From Gnetum montanum (Eukaryota > Streptophyta > Gnetopsida > Gnetales > Gnetaceae): 64,000 bases of DNA. The notes under the pieces were generated by a model. That model saw nothing but the letters and a program-made list of their open reading frames with translations. It was not told the origin of the DNA and ran no database searches. Positions 1-12,989 of this stretch are shown here, piece after piece. The DNA is taken from assembly GCA_015680685.1 (NCBI GenBank), contig MNCI01011140.1, positions 969,704 through 1,033,703 of the forward strand. The letters run 5' to 3'. The position numbers were made by a program, and so were the translations under genes. Every line of letters begins with the position of its first letter. Position 1 is the stretch's first letter.

Positions 1-328
1 TGCATTGGCTCAAGGTGTGAATGGTAAGTGGGAACGGATACTGATGCTAGGCATTAGAACTTAGTTAGTTAAAGTTAGTTAATTAGTCCCTTCACCCTTT
101 ACCTCATTAGCATAGGAGATAAAACAGAAAAGATATAAAAATCATATACCTTAGACTTACTTAACCATACAACCGTGACAAATACAGGTAAGTCTAGGAA
201 GACAACGAATGATTAACCTTAAGTGTTCCATAAGGTGTGTAGGCACTTAGTCTGCGAAGTTCGACTAAATCGTGTGTGTAACGCTCGTATTCGTATGGTT
301 GAGTGCAGGGGTACCTTGCCACTCATCA
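1..328 (+). mobile_element. Family 1 LTR, 3' part, cut by window edge
   Basis: The segment ends in the family 1 LTR terminus (GGGGTACCTTGCCACTCATCA), the same end seen at 4948, 12805, 14453 and 21541. The body closely matches the reverse complement of the solo LTR at 61934-62769, including the run around TAAGTGTTCCATAAGG, so both belong to one subfamily. The U3 and TATA part lies left of the window. No primer-binding site follows position 328, so this is either a 3' LTR or a solo LTR. Confidence 0.85.
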
Positions 329-330
329 AA

Positions 331-880
331 AATGTTGTCAAACTTCCATACATTGATTTGAAGACTTTCAATGATTTATATGGTACCAATTCTTTTTCAA
401 ATTGGTTGAAGGCACTTGACAAGCACTTTGAGCTAGAAGAGGTACCAAATAACTTGATGTTACCTATTGCTAAATCCAGATTAGAAGGTATGGCTTCTAC
501 TTCGTGGGAAAAGGAGTTCCAAGGTTATGAAAGTTAAATTAGTTAACCCATCAAAGATTGGAATATGATGAAATATAAGTTAAGAAGAAAATTTAAACAA
601 TCTCATCAAAGATAAGAGACTATCATAAAGTTGAAATTTCTATGGTAAGGTGATAAGGATGTTAAAGAATTCTACATCAAATTTTGTGATCTATTCTATC
701 AAGCTAAGGTGAACTAGGAGGAGTATGAATAGGCTTCAATCTTTTTAGGAGGTCTCACAATGGCATACTATAATAACCTAAAAATTTATAAAGGTTTAGT
801 TATTTAATTTAATACATGAGATTTATTCATTGATGCTATCAAATATGTTTCAATAAATTATCTCTAATATTCTTGGTTAA
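331..880 (+). pseudogene. Chromovirus-type gag fragment
   Basis: An open frame to about 538 continues with in-frame stops to about 880. It reads like the capsid part of a plant Ty3/gypsy chromovirus gag: a WLKALDKHFELEEVP-like segment, then the A..RLEG.A..W segment, then a segment with FCDLFYQAK, and finally a short helix-like region near 840. It follows directly after an LTR that was inserted from the left. It may belong to element G (12990-24824), but the gag part at 12990 starts with a similar helix, so two different elements are also possible. It is a dead relic with several TAG and TAA stops. Family assignment rests on recall of gag patterns only. Confidence 0.5.
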
Positions 881-899
881 ATTGTAGGATTATATCATA

Positions 900-952
900 A
901 TTACTACTGATATTACTACTATTGTTGTTGTTATTATTATTGTTAGCTTCTT
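900..952. repeat. ATT/GTT trinucleotide microsatellite
   Basis: A run of imperfect ATT, ACT and GTT triplets directly follows the gag relic. A similar tract on the opposite strand lies at 34623-34670 in element F. Confidence 0.7.
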
Positions 953-1046
953 ACATAGGTTAATGTAGCTTGCTTGCTAGGATATTTTATTAAAGTTTTG
1001 TATTCTTTGTTTTACTACTACTAAAGCTCAATCATAGATCTACTAT

Positions 1047-2047
1047 ATATTTTATGATTAAATATTAAAATCCAATTATCCCAGGATGTCTTCTTTTTTA
1101 TCGGTTATCATGCCTTTACAAGTATTTCGCTATGTATATTTTATTCTTTATGCACATATAGGTATATATATTCAATCTTTGTTATGAATATTCATGCATA
1201 TTTCTACTTTATTATGCACATCTAAGATATGCAGCTTTTATCTTAATTATGCACATGTGATTATATAATACTCTGTTCATGGAGGAATTATGGACCCTAA
1301 TCCTACCCAAATCATATTCCATTTACTTTTTGTCATTAAACTAGAAATTGAAATTTATTTTTAATTATAATTTAATGTTGCATAAACTAGCTTTGTTAAG
1401 GAAGTACTTTACGATGATATTTTACCTAAAATATGACCTTCTAAATGTGTCTGGAATGTTAGAAAGTATTATTGTTGATCTTTGGTTCACTAGAATCAAA
1501 GTTACAGTTTTTGAGATATCACATTTTCTAGTTTGTTAAAATATCATTATATTTTATGATTAAATATTGAAATCCAATTATCCCAAGAAGTTTTCCTTTT
1601 TATCGATTATCATGCCTTTACAAATATTTGGCTATGCATATTTTATTCTTTATGTACATACAATTATATATATTCAATCTTTGTTATGAATATTTAGTTA
1701 TGCATATTTATGCTTTATTATACACATCTACATATGCATCTTTTATTTTTATTATGCACATGTGATTATATAATACTCTGTTTATGAATGAATTATAGAT
1801 CCTAATCCTACCCAAATCATATTCCATGTTACTTTTTGTTATTAAACTAGAAATTGAAATTCATTTTTAATTATAATTTAATGTTGCATAAACTAGCTTT
1901 GTTAAGGAAGTACTTTAGGATGATGTTTTACCTAAAATATGACCTTATAAATGTGTCTAGAATGTTAGAAAATATTATTTTTGATCTTTGGTTCACTAGA
2001 ATTAAAGTTACAGTTTTCGAGATATCACATTTTCTAGTCTATTAAAA
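1047..2047. repeat. Tandem duplication, two units of about 503 bp
   Basis: Both units start with TATTTTATGATTAAATATT and stay alignable throughout, ending near TTTTCTAGTNTRTTAAAATAT. Each contains a 63-codon open frame, but the changes between the two copies do not avoid amino-acid replacement or favour third positions, so I treat the unit as non-coding. Confidence 0.85.
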
Positions 2048-2190
2048 TATAATAAAAGTCTTGGCATTTGAACTAGACAACCATGATAAGTAATGCCTAG
2101 ATAAAATTTCAAAATATGATTTGGTAGAGCACTTAATAAGGATCCTGTAGGTTCAAATAGAATTTGAATTGAAGTCCTAGTGTGTATGTT

Positions 2191-2268
2191 ATGAGAAGTA
2201 AAATGTTGAGGATATTGTTGGAGAGACCAATGAGAAGTAAAACGTTGAGGATATTGCTAGAGAGAGTA
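2191..2268. repeat. 39-bp tandem repeat, two units
   Basis: Units at 2191-2229 and 2230-2268 both begin ATGAGAAGTAAAA and carry GTTGAGGATATTG. They differ at a few positions. Confidence 0.8.
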
Positions 2269-4241
2269 ATGGGAAAATAATTTTGAAAAAATTAAATAAA
2301 ATTAAAATTAAAATTTCATTTTATGCCATGAAAAGCACATTCGCATGCAAAGTAAAAAAAGGATGGATATATTATAGGCATAGCACATATGATACGTTAT
2401 ATGCCTATATTATGCATATTACATTTTTTTTCAACCACCTTAGATTTTTCTATTGTCTTGTCTTTGTTTTTGCCATCTCGCTTGGGTTTTTAAATTTTTT
2501 TTCAAAACCAAAACCCTTTCTCATGCCATTTCTTCATCTAATTTTTGTCCAATTTCTTTCATTTGAATCTTGTTTCTTTTATTTCTGAATACGTATCAAG
2601 ACTAGGTGTCATGTTGCATGTGATTTTTTCAATTATAAATAGATTGTGACCTTTGGTACAACTTGCTTTGGATTACAAGGGGGTTTTGCCAAATAGTTCA
2701 AAGTAAAGTAAAAGGTGGATTTTGGACATCTTGGCAAGTAAGAAAGATTATTTTATGTTTCTTTTTATGTAGCTAAACTATTTTGCCATGGATTTTGCAT
2801 GCTTTCTTTCAGCCTTCTGGTTTTGCATTATTCTTTTACATTTTAATTATTCTGCTAAGATTCTACCAAATTTTTATGATTTTAAACTTGGTTCTTAGAT
2901 ATTTTATGATTATTTTGGATTAGTTCATGATTTTGTGAGAATTTTGTGGAATTTGGGATTTTATGGATTTTTGGTCATTTTGGGAAATCTATTGGATTTT
3001 GGAATAAAATAATAATATTTATGGAACCGATTTTGCTCAGCTAGTAGTGAAAGCTATGAATCTTTTAGATGTTCCTGTCTATATGCAGTAGAGTGTTCCT
3101 TAGTAGGACCCATCCCATGGGAACAAAGGTCGTTGGATGGATTTCCTACTTTAGATTTTGATTCGTAAGTTCATGTGAGACTATGGATTATGCTAGGACC
3201 ATGACACTCAACAATTGAGTCTAGTGGTGTGCAGTGAGGCATAGTCAAGACCTATCCTTTCAATGATACATGTGTCATGGCTGTTAAGGATGTTAATAGT
3301 AAGGATATTGCTAAGATCCGGCGATGAGTGACTTGTTTGTGGTCACAAGGCTAATCTAATGATAGTAGTGAGGTTGTTCCAAGAGGTGTTGGTGAGTCCC
3401 TTTAGCAGTGAGAATAACCAAGACCTAGCCTTTGAAGATGATTGGTTAAAATATACATTCTTTGGGTTTTGTTGGATAAATTTTTAATATCTTTGGACAT
3501 TAAAGAATTAAATAATTAAAAAATATATATTTTTGGATTTTATTAGGACTTTTGAAACATTTGTGACATTCCAAAACCTTGAAACATTTTGAATATTTTA
3601 ATGGAAATCTTTACCAAGCCTATATCCTAAGACTTTTGGCCCATAACCTTTATGCTCCATCAAGAGGAAAATATAATAATCTTTAGTATTTGAGGAGTTC
3701 TGACTTCTCCTACATGTTGAGGCAGAGTGCCCAAAGTAGCCATGGAAACACAAGAACATAAACATGAAATGAAAGATGAATCAATTTTATACAAGATGGA
3801 CCCTCTACATCTAAAAAATGATTTCTATATATTTTGTAATTTTGTAAATAAAGACCTTGTATACTTTTGGTCCACTTGAGCCATGTGCCTATTTTTGTAA
3901 ATAAATAATAAAGTATGTTAGATATGAAATTGTCATTTGTGCCATTTGGAACGTGAGATTTCAAGGAACATTTTTCATTTCAACGTGCGCTAGATGTTTG
4001 GGAAAATGAAATATATTTATTATTTATTTATTATTTTTAATTTTATTAATTTAATTAGTAAGTTTTATTTGAATCTCTTTATTTCTAGATTCCTAATTAA
4101 GGTGAAACAAGTGTCGTTGGGATTATTAGTTTGTGTACTATTTTATGATGTAATTAGTGAAATTTTTTAACATCTACATTTTGGGGCTACGTAAATCTCT
4201 ATTTTTCTCTATTTAAATTTTATTTAATTATCTATGTGAAT

Positions 4242-4948
4242 TGATGAGACACCATTGTTGGGGCCCAACATAAAATACACAATGTCAAAGCCCCAACGTC
4301 AGAGCCAATAAGCAACGTCAGATACCCAACGTCACTTGATCTGGGTTTGCCTATAAATATGACACTTGGGCACTCAGATGGAGGGTAGTCAGTAGCATGT
4401 AGGAGATAGTTTTGATTTTTAGTTTCTTCTTTTTAAAGTTTGTTATTCCCAATGCATGCCTGAAGTGTGATGTTTGTAATCATATGGCAACTTTATTCGA
4501 GTGTGACGTACTTGGACATGTTTCATGACTAGCAATAAAGATCGAGATTACTCCCATCATTGCAGCATCCACTTAGATTATTGTTGCTTTTAATTATTAA
4601 TTATTTACTACTCCTTTAGTTAAATATTTTCATTTATTACTATTTATGGTTACTGTTATTAAGCAGAATGTGTATGCCTTAATCACAAACGTTTAATTGT
4701 AGATACCTGGTAATCCAAAAGTGTATCATTTAGCACAACCAGTGATGTACACTTAGAAATCCCAGAAGTAGTCTCACCAAGTCCAAGATGTGTATAGACG
4801 ATTAAGTGCGGATACTCATCACACATAGGCTAGTTATATTTTTACTTTTTATTGTCGATTAGTTTAAATTAATTTATCTCTTTATCATTTATCTCTTTAA
4901 GTCCAATGATTCGTATGGTTGAGCGTAGGGGTACCTCGCCACTCATCA
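4242..4948 (+). repeat. Element A 5' LTR
   Basis: Begins TGATGAGAC and ends CACTCATCA. U3 upstream of the TATA box (TATAAATAT, 4352) is 110 bp and contains several CCCAACGTCA-like units. The polyadenylation-type AATAAAGATC lies near 4534. From TATA to end it is 163 bp shorter than the 3' LTR, because most of U5 between about 4890 and 4912 is deleted. Confidence 0.9.
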
Positions 4949-4949
4949 T

Positions 4950-4967
4950 TGGAGTCATTGTTAGGAA
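4950..4967 (+). other. Element A primer-binding site, degraded
   Basis: One base after the LTR end lies TGGAGTCATTGTTAGGAA. It aligns with TGGCGCCGTTGCCGGGGA, the complement of the 3' end of plant tRNA-Asp including CCA. Several differences are C to T or G to A, as expected from decay of methylated cytosines. Confidence 0.65.
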
Positions 4968-5074
4968 TGGTGCTAATTATCTAAATTAGTTATATTATAC
5001 AAGATCACTGTAAATGGTATTAATAATATATATTTCAGAAAACACTAAATCACATACACAATAAACCAACAACA

Positions 5075-6992
5075 ATGTCTCTCCCACATGAAAATGATAA
5101 TGCACTAAATAGTGAACACATTCATTGAAGGAATAACGTAATATACAATGAAGAAAATTGGAGTGATCAAACTTATGTAGGGATTTCTTATGATCATGAC
5201 CACCTTGACGAAACTCAAAGACTACATTCATCTAAGGCAGAAAATCTTAGAGGAGATGGCATAAGTCCTAGACTAAGGAATGCCTCAAGGCCTAAGACCT
5301 TCTCAAAACCAAGAAACAATAAATCAAAGGACCCCAAAGAAAACCATAGAAGCCAAGGCAATTCTTCTAGTTCTTCTTCTTCCTCTTTCCCTTCAACATT
5401 AAGTTCTGACAAAGATGAACGCAGGTATCGAGATAGAGCTCCATTAAAGGATCGAACTAAAAATCGAAATCAAACCCATAGGAAAAGTGAAAGAAGTCAC
5501 CGTGAACATAGAAATTTCCCTCACAATTTGTTTGATGACAATGAACCCTTGTTGGCCACTCAGAGCCTAATGCATATCATAGAGGTTATTAAGATATCTC
5601 ATAGGCATCGCAAAAAAGATTCATTTATCTAAGCTTGACATGAACAATATTCCTAAATTTGTAGGAGGCTATGATTCAGATCCGCAATTGCCTTTACAAG
5701 CCTTCCATGATGCATGTGCTTACTACAACATTGAAAGTGAGTGGCAAAAGCTTAAGCTCTTTCCTAGGATACTAATTGATAGAGCTAAAGTGTGATATAG
5801 ATCATTGAGACCAAATTCAATTTAATGATGGTCTACAATGTTGGAACTATTCAATGAGAAATACCAAACCTACGCAAGATTGTCCAACCTAAGGAGATAG
5901 ATCCAAGAGTGGAAACAAGAACAACTTGAACCCTTGGACATGGCCTTAGATAGACATTATGCCTTACTAAACAGATGCCTAGGCCATGGTTTCTCCAAGG
6001 AAAGAAAACTTTACTACATCATAGATGGGCTTCGTAATGAAACAAGGGAGATCCTTGGGATGTATAACCCAGGGCAATTATACAAGCTCCAAGCCCATTA
6101 GATTAAAGAGCTAATCCAGCATGTGGCAAAAGAAGAAGAAGAGATATGCAAATGGGAGAGTGTCAAGAAATATTAATGGGATCCAACTCTTCAATTGAAG
6201 GAGGTCCAAATTTATGGTAAGGAGAATGAAACTACTCTTGATAAGATGATTCCACAACAAACCTTGCCGATAAAGGAGTCTATTGACAATCTAGAAGCAA
6301 AGTTTAATATGAGGTCCAAATGGATAAATGAAAACATCACAACTCTTATTAAGACAATCATAGAGAATATAATGCAAAACAAGCCAAGTAATCATAAAAA
6401 ATAGTGGACATAGAACTAAGAAACAACCAGGAACACTTTTTAGCAAATGAAAAAAATGGCTAACGAAAGTGAGGCTAAAGACTCAATAACAAACCAAGAT
6501 GATGGATGCAACCTATGCGTATATGACCAACCAAAGGGCCAATTCCTCATATTGTTGCATCTACAAGAGTATTGGGTAGGTGCCTTAAATCTAAAGTTTG
6601 TGCAAAAGCACATGCCTGGGAGATTTCCTCTTTCACAAGGTAATTACAGACAATCCCACAACCAATCATACCATCCTATGGGAACCTATTACTAGCCTCA
6701 CCACAATCATCAACCACAATGGAAACAACCATAGTCATGGGGGAGGCCAACACCAAATTAGCCATACCCACCGAAACCGCATGGATATTATGTTTACCAC
6801 CCTATTTCTCCAACTAGTTCTACGTCCTCCTCTTCAAATCATCACCAACAATTTTTCTACCCAGTTACTACACCACCAATAGACACCTAGTGGCTGGGGC
6901 ATGAGCAATTCCCAACATTTTATACATGCACAGATCCTAGTTATCCACTTATTAATCCTTGTCATGATGAACTGTTTAGTTGTGGGGGTTAA
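5075..6992 (+). pseudogene. gag: Element A gag
   Basis: Capsid-nucleocapsid precursor of family 1, broken by stops and frameshifts. The start ATG (MSLPH) is in the same place as in the other copies. Order: an acidic N-terminus, a Ser/Arg-rich stretch (about 5330-5510), the retrotransposon gag core from about 5630 (GGYDSDPQ, then FNEKYQTYARLS near 5850, then GFSKERKLYYIIDGL near 5990), and a knuckle near 6509-6545. The knuckle reads CNLCVYDQPKGQF, so the histidine and last cysteine of the CX2CX3HX4C pattern seen in B and D are lost. The C-terminus is rich in Gln, His, Tyr and Pro. The frame ends at FSCGG plus stop inside a polypurine-like TGTGGGGGTTAA. Gag should package RNA into cytoplasmic particles, but this copy cannot be functional. 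Confidence 0.8.
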
Positions 6993-8986
6993 ACCCCATT
7001 CTAATCTTCAATATTCTTAAGTGTTTTTCATCATTTTTTTTATAATATTTTGTAATTTTCCTACTTCTTAATCTAATTTTTCCTATTTTTTCCTTATTTT
7101 TATAGTTGTTGTTTTCATTTTCTTTTGTAATCTCACTTGTGAATAAGATGATCATGTTGTCTGATGACATGAGCTTTTCTTTATGTTGTCAAGTCATAAG
7201 GAACTGATTATTCAAACATTGAGACCACAACATCCATCCACTCATTTCATTAATAATAGGTTCTTGCTTTGGTCATAATGATAACCTTTTTCATCATCCG
7301 ACCTAATAATAAATCTATAATCATTCTTTCTGTATAGAAGAGTGTCGAACCAAGGTGGAATGTGAGGGGTGTGACATCAAGGGGATTTTTGGATTCTCTT
7401 TGGCCACTTTTGTATGTTCTATCATGTTGCTAAGGTTGTAACCATATCATTGAAGATCTAACAAAAACAAGAGTAAGAGCAACTTAAATTGGCACTGAAT
7501 AAGCTTCTACAGGTCCCACTGGAAAGACATGTACCCATGCCTAAATGTTGGCAACTTCTTGGAACCATTTCAAAAAAAATCTAATAAATGTGCTATAATA
7601 AGATCCTCCCTTAGACAAAATGCCAAGTGATGTTACTCCTCATGACTCTAATAGTATTATGGTTGTCCGCCAATGTGGTGAAATGATGCAATGTCACTAC
7701 AATGGGGTTTGGACTTGGTTTGAATCTTGGAAAGAAGGACACATGGTTATTTAACCATTAATAACACATGAGGTTTCATTATGACCATGGTAAGCCACCT
7801 CATATCCCAATTTCTACAATCCTTTCTATCACCCATCTTATCTCGTTGTCTGGATGATCATAACTTATAGTTTTGTGTGACATAGAGTTATTATCTCAAT
7901 TCAATGGTTTTAACATGTGTGTTTCATTTCATATGTCTATGTTGCATTCAACCCTTTCATGCCTACTAACATTATAGGTGTGGTTACACATGGGCATCAT
8001 AGGCTAGAGCCTACTTTGGAAAGGACCCACTTGTGTAGCTTTTGTGACTTGTACTTATTTAACATAACCACATCATTTTTCACCTTCCAAGCACTCAAAT
8101 TGTTATATTTTATTGTTTCCCTTATTATGAGATTGATCTATCCCACAACCTTGCTTTCAATGACTTTTCTTTCTCATTCTAGTGCTTTTCATGTCGACAA
8201 CTTCACCTTAGCATAATTTTGGTACCTCAAAAGTGATTTTCACTTATTCCAAAATGATAAACTTGACTTTAAAACCTTCCAACCAATCCCAAAGCTTCAA
8301 TTGGCATGTTCAGTCACCCCATAGAATGCAAATTTTTGGACCTTGATGTCATGTACTCAACATCGAGTCTGACCCAACGTCATGTACTCGACATCGTGTA
8401 CCCAACGTCAAGTCTAAGAAAAAGTATAAATACATGACCCCCACAAAAATTAAACTTCATTTTTCTTACTTGCTACTAGAGGAGTTGCTGAAATTTTTTC
8501 TTGCAACTCAGAGCTTTGCACATCAATCTTCCACTTACGATATTTAGCTCTCTAATGCTTCGATTTCCATGCCATTTGAATCTATCTAAACTTGGAGTGT
8601 CCAACTTAGTCATGGGGGTGTGCTTGCATGCCAAAGTTGCACCAATTTGCTGAAATTTTCTATCACCTAGAAGGTATCATAAGGGTAATAATGTTGAAAA
8701 CCTTAGAAATTATAATGAAAAATCATTCATGATAATGCCAGAAATCCAACTTTTCCAACCCATCAGCCCATAACCATTATTATGAGTCACATATAATGAA
8801 AAAGGAACCAGTTGTAAAGGGTCATAAAAGAAGATAGACACTTTTTGGGGATTTTTCTTGAAAATTCTCCTAACCCTACAATCATAGGCATTATGAACTT
8901 AATGAACTAAGGCTATGAGTAAGCTATAAATTGATTGATGATAACAAACACAACCTTGGTAACACTTGGTTTTTGTTTGATTGCAA
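6993..8986 (+). other. Element A spacer between gag and ORF2
   Basis: Two kilobases without a long coding frame but clearly related to the same interval in B, C, D and E. Conserved blocks include the sequence after GTGTGACATCAAGGGGA (near 7370), the ACATG.ACCCATGCCTAAA block (near 7530), and the block around GAGCCTACTTTGGAAAGGACCC (near 8010). It also carries a promoter-like segment (8340-8432) and a second polypurine-like tract, TTAGTCATGGGGGTG, near 8608. No splice signals could be assigned with confidence. Confidence 0.7.
8340..8432 (+). promoter_or_regulatory. Element A internal LTR-like promoter
   Basis: A repeat array built of CCCAACGTCA and ACATCGTGTAC-like units is followed by a TATA box (TATAAATA, 8425-8432). 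It lies about 555 bp before the ORF2 start. The same motif words occur in the two LTRs of this element upstream of their TATA boxes. I infer a second promoter for ORF2; transcription has not been shown. Confidence 0.55.
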
Positions 8987-11720
8987 ATGGCCCGAAAATA
9001 GGTGCTCAGGGTGAACCCTCATAGAGAGTAGCTAAGCACCCACATGGTGGCCATGGTTAGCAAGGAAAATAGGTGAAACATGTTGAGCAAGAGGCCCAAT
9101 CCTTTTGTATTCATCAAGAGGCCCCTGCTACCAGGCAATCAACCCAAGGAAAGGCGATAGAACTACCAACCCCCAAATAAGAGCAACATCTCATGTTGCC
9201 CTCTGACTGCCTTGCTACCAAATTGGAAAATTCCACATTGGCTTCGATCATTGTAGAAATGAACTTCAACCCATTTATGGAGTTTTCTCTAGAGGTGGTT
9301 CAAACATAGCTTAAGATGATCCCATTGTGGCCCATCCTATCAGATAGTGGTGAATGGTACTTGAGTGAAACCTATCAATTTTGGCATAATAAGGATGAAG
9401 CACCATTATTAACATCTACAAGGTGATCATCTCTTATTTAGTCAAGGACATTGCTGCAGCTCTCAACCTACCCAATGAAGGGGCTAAGGTTGCTCACCTG
9501 TCAACCAGATCTAACCCCAATACAAAGAAATTATGGCTGAGACAGGTGTACGACAAGGAGGACAAGACATACAATGAAATGACTTTGGAGGAGAAAACCT
9601 ACTTCAAGATACAGACATACCACCTATTCCCACAAAATGGTTCAATCGAATCTCCACTTATGTGGTCAGGGGAAGTGCCATTTTAATGGAAAAATTTGTA
9701 GCCAACCTTCCCCAATACTACTTCACTAAAATTCAATGGTGGTTTGATGTAATGAAGTTAGGGAGACCAATACTTCCATTTTCCTACTTAATCAAAAAGC
9801 TATGCAAGTGCACTAGAATTCTAGGATACACTAATGATATCCCTAGGAAGGCTCAGCATACCTCCTTCATAGAACTCTTAAAAACTATAGCGCTAAGAAA
9901 GGATCTTGGTGAGGAACAAAAAGTAGAGAAGTAGGCTAAGCTACAAAAAACCCACAACATGAGCCCAAATAGCACCCTCAAGAACAAGCTCCACCACTAC
10001 CACCATAGGATTACAGGCCTTCGATGAGCCATCTGCAAAGGATCATTAAAATAGTCAGCTGGGGAAGCAGGGATGAGTCCAATCTCTTTTAAGTTCTAGA
10101 TGATGTCGTACAACCCACTCTATCAACTAACCTAACATGGGGGAAGATCTCAATACAATCAGAAGGAGAAGCTTGCCAATGATCACAACAGATTTTTGGG
10201 AATGCTGCATCCTTCTAAGTCACATTGGAAACTAAAGAAGGTGCCACAGTCATGGTACTACAACACAAGGATGTGGTACGTGCAGTAGAGATGATCACCA
10301 ATCACATCAAAGAGTCATTCAATGTGGTTGTTGTACCCTCGATAGATCTAGATAGAACCAAAGATGCACAAATGTTGGCTGGGACTTCAATGACTCCTAT
10401 GGTACATGAGGATGTGCTTGATCAATTACTACAAATGGGCTAGGTAATGATCACTTTGTTTGACATCCCCAGCAATGTCACTACAGTCCAATTAGACCTC
10501 ATCATCATGAAAGAAAATTTGGTCATGATAGAAGTCAAGGTAAAGCATGTGGAAGCTGAGATATAGAGATTACAAGAAGAGTTGGCTACCCTGCAAGCTA
10601 AACGACTAGATCCTACCCATTTTGTTGTGCTAGACCAACTAGAGAAATTTAGGACAGAAGAGATAACCAAGCTAGCAAAGGAGAGACTGACTACTGAGCA
10701 AGAGAAGGAGATGGTGGTTTAGAATGCCTCTACTATGGACATGTAATTTCATGCACATAAAAAAGCACTGACCACCATCCAAGAGGAAAATAAGCAGCTC
10801 ATTATAGAAAATACTAGGTTGACCATTGTGGATAAAAAAAGAACATCCTAGAAGAAAGTGTCTACAAGTTGCAAGAACAACTAGTGAGGGTCAACTAGGA
10901 TATGAATAGATTGGCCCAAGAGAATAGAACCCTCTTCATGGAGGAGGTTTATGCTATTCACCAAAAGTCAACATTTGAAATTAGTGTATGGAAAAACAAG
11001 GTCAAAAAGCATGAAAAATTGAAAGAGAACTTCTGCAACCAAGCTAGCATGTATAACTAGATCAATGAAAAGGAAATCTAGATGGCCAAAGCCCACATTA
11101 GCTCCTTGTCAGTGAAGAATCCTAAGTGGTAGGCCATCTTGGACATCTATGCCTTGGTCCAGCAAGCGGAAGTCAAAAACAAGGATCTATAGATAGAGGA
11201 TCTAAAGGAGTACATGGTGTTGGCTAACCTTAGATATGCCAACCTTGCCATGTTAATAGCAGGTCATTCCCGAAGTGAGCTATAAAAACAAGTGATGACC
11301 ACCTATTCATTGTGTGAGAAAAATTTTTTAGTTTGGAAAGATGTTTTGCAAAAATAGCAGGTGGCAAACTTAGAGTTAGAGGTGGTTAAGGCCAGTTATC
11401 AAGGACAAAAATATGTAGCCTCAAACCTAGCTTGAAGATTGACAAATTATCTTGAGCTCGGAGATAAAGCTAGGGCTTTTGAGGGAGAATGACAACAATT
11501 CGTAGCATGGTATGTAAAGGCAAATCAAATATTTCTACAACTACCATGTCCTTGGGATGTACCGGCACCAGCACACATCGGCACAATAGCTTGGATAGTG
11601 CACAACCCAAGGATGAAGGAAGAAAAGTTGTTGGCCTTACTCAATCATTACAAATTTCAGTGGCCTAGTGACAAAGGGAAGCAGCTGATGGAAGAGCCAC
11701 CACCTCTAGGCATCACATGA
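8987..11720 (+). pseudogene. Element A ORF2 (transposon-protein domain plus coiled coil)
   Basis: The start ATG follows GATTGCAA, as in C and D, and the stop is TGA at 11718, in the same place as in B. Readable segments: the FSxxIxxxLNLPN-like region with KVAHLSTRSNP near 9460, YHLFP near 9625, LPFSYLIKKLC near 9775, the DVLDQLL segment near 10413, a long Glu/Lys/Gln-rich section (10500-11440), and an AWYVKANQ motif near 11510. Homology of the first part to the Pfam 'putative plant transposon protein' family is from memory. Many TAG stops sit at codons that are CAG or TGG in other copies. At 11147-11170 this copy keeps Gln codons that are stops in B and D. Confidence 0.75.
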
Positions 11721-11904
11721 GCTTCCCAATTTTATTTTTTTTGTTTTGATTTGTAATAATGTGTCCCATTTTTGTACTACACCACTATGGTGTGCAAAGA
11801 GTCAATTATTTTGTTCATTGTTTGAGTCAATCAATAATTCCATACCCACCAATATTTTGTAAAGAACTTCTTCCTCATTTTTTTTAACTCAAGGATGAGT
11901 TTTC

Positions 11905-11921
11905 ATTTAGTCATGGGGATA
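11905..11921 (+). other. Element A polypurine tract
   Basis: TTAGTCATGGGGATA directly abuts the 3' LTR. It is the presumed plus-strand primer; the other copies have the same motif with one more G. Confidence 0.75.
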
Positions 11922-12805
11922 TGATGAGATACCATTTTCAAGCCTTGACATCAAATATGTGACATTGAAGCCCCAACATCGTGCACCTAACGTCAAAGCC
12001 AACAAGTGATGTCGGATGCCCAACATCACCTCATCTAGGTTTGCCTATAAATATGACACTTGGGCACTCTAATGGAGGCTAGTCAATATCATGTAGGAGA
12101 TAGTTTTAGTTTTTAGTTTCTTCTCTTTGAAGTTTGTTATTCCCAATGCATGCCTACAGTGTGATGTTTGTAATCATATAGCACCTTTGTTCGAGTGTGA
12201 AATACTTGGACATGTTTCATGACTGGCAATAAAGATCAAAATTACTCCCATCATTGCAACATCCACTTAAAATATTTTTGCTTTTGATTATTAATTATTT
12301 ACTACTTCATTTAGTTAAATATTTCCATTTATTTCTATTTACTATTCCTTTTATTAAGCAAAATGCGTACACCTTAATCACAAACATTTAAGTGTAGATA
12401 CTTGGTAATCCAGAAGGGTATCCTTTGGCACAACCAGTGATGTACACTTGGCAATCCTAGAAGTAGTCTCACCAAGTCCAAGACATGTATGGACAATTAA
12501 GTGTGAATACTCATTGCACATAGGCTAGTTAGATTTTTACTTTCTATTTTCCATTAGTTTAAATTAATTTATCCTTTTACCATTCTTAGGAGTAGCATAC
12601 AATAAGAAACAACGTCATATGCCTCACTCTAGACTAAACCAAACATGACATATCTACCACTAGTCCAAATGGGAAGATAGTGAACTGCAATCAAAGCATA
12701 GCAATCTAGATGCCACAACTAGTTCCATCAATAGAATTCAATCGGATCATGCGTGCATGCTTGTGATTCCTATGGTTGAGCATAGGGGTACCTCACCGTT
12801 CATCA
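11922..12805 (+). repeat. Element A 3' LTR
   Basis: 884 bp, TGATGAGAT to CATCA, with a TATA box at 12046-12053 and 124 bp of array upstream of it (110 bp in the 5' LTR). The full U5 is kept. It contains AATAAAGATC near 12228, followed by the conserved CATCATTGCA block. Confidence 0.9.
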
Positions 12806-12989
12806 TGAGTAATCTGAAATATTGTTATGTTGTACTACTTTACTTTTTTATTCTTATAACTAATAATTTTTATTTATTATATGGCTATCTTTTAAATTAT
12901 TAAATCAAGGTTAAATCTAGATCCTTGGGGTTTTCTAGCATCTCTATTAGTTATTTATAGGATTTTATAGATAATTAATCGAGGTGTTA

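Larger units (their letters stand above)
953..4236. other. AT-rich stretch without recognisable gene
   Basis: No coding domain is recognised. The stretch holds a 503-bp tandem duplication (1047-2047), a 39-bp tandem duplication (2191-2268) and a TATA-like TATAAATAG at about 2634. The last is followed by about 120 bases that look like a transcribed leader. A less AT-rich block at 3030-3430 has no coding frame. It may be the remains of one or more LTRs or leaders of unknown elements, and it hosts element A. Confidence 0.5.
4242..12805 (+). mobile_element. Element A, family 1 LTR element
   Basis: An 8.56-kb element with LTRs at 4242-4948 and 11922-12805, gag, spacer with internal promoter, ORF2 and a polypurine tract, all on the + strand. 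The flanking 5-mers are TGAAT (4237-4241) and TGAGT (12806-12810), a TSD with one mismatch. No protease, RT, RNase H or integrase is present, so movement must have relied on another element. It looks old: many stops and frameshifts, a degraded primer site and a deletion in the 5' LTR. Its repeat motif (CCCAACGTCA) differs from the GATATC class in the other copies. Confidence 0.9.

Noticed and set aside
1348-2045. Two similar 63-codon ORFs as a conserved small gene
   Set aside because: They are shadows of a tandem DNA duplication; changes do not avoid amino-acid replacement, and no start context or domain is seen.
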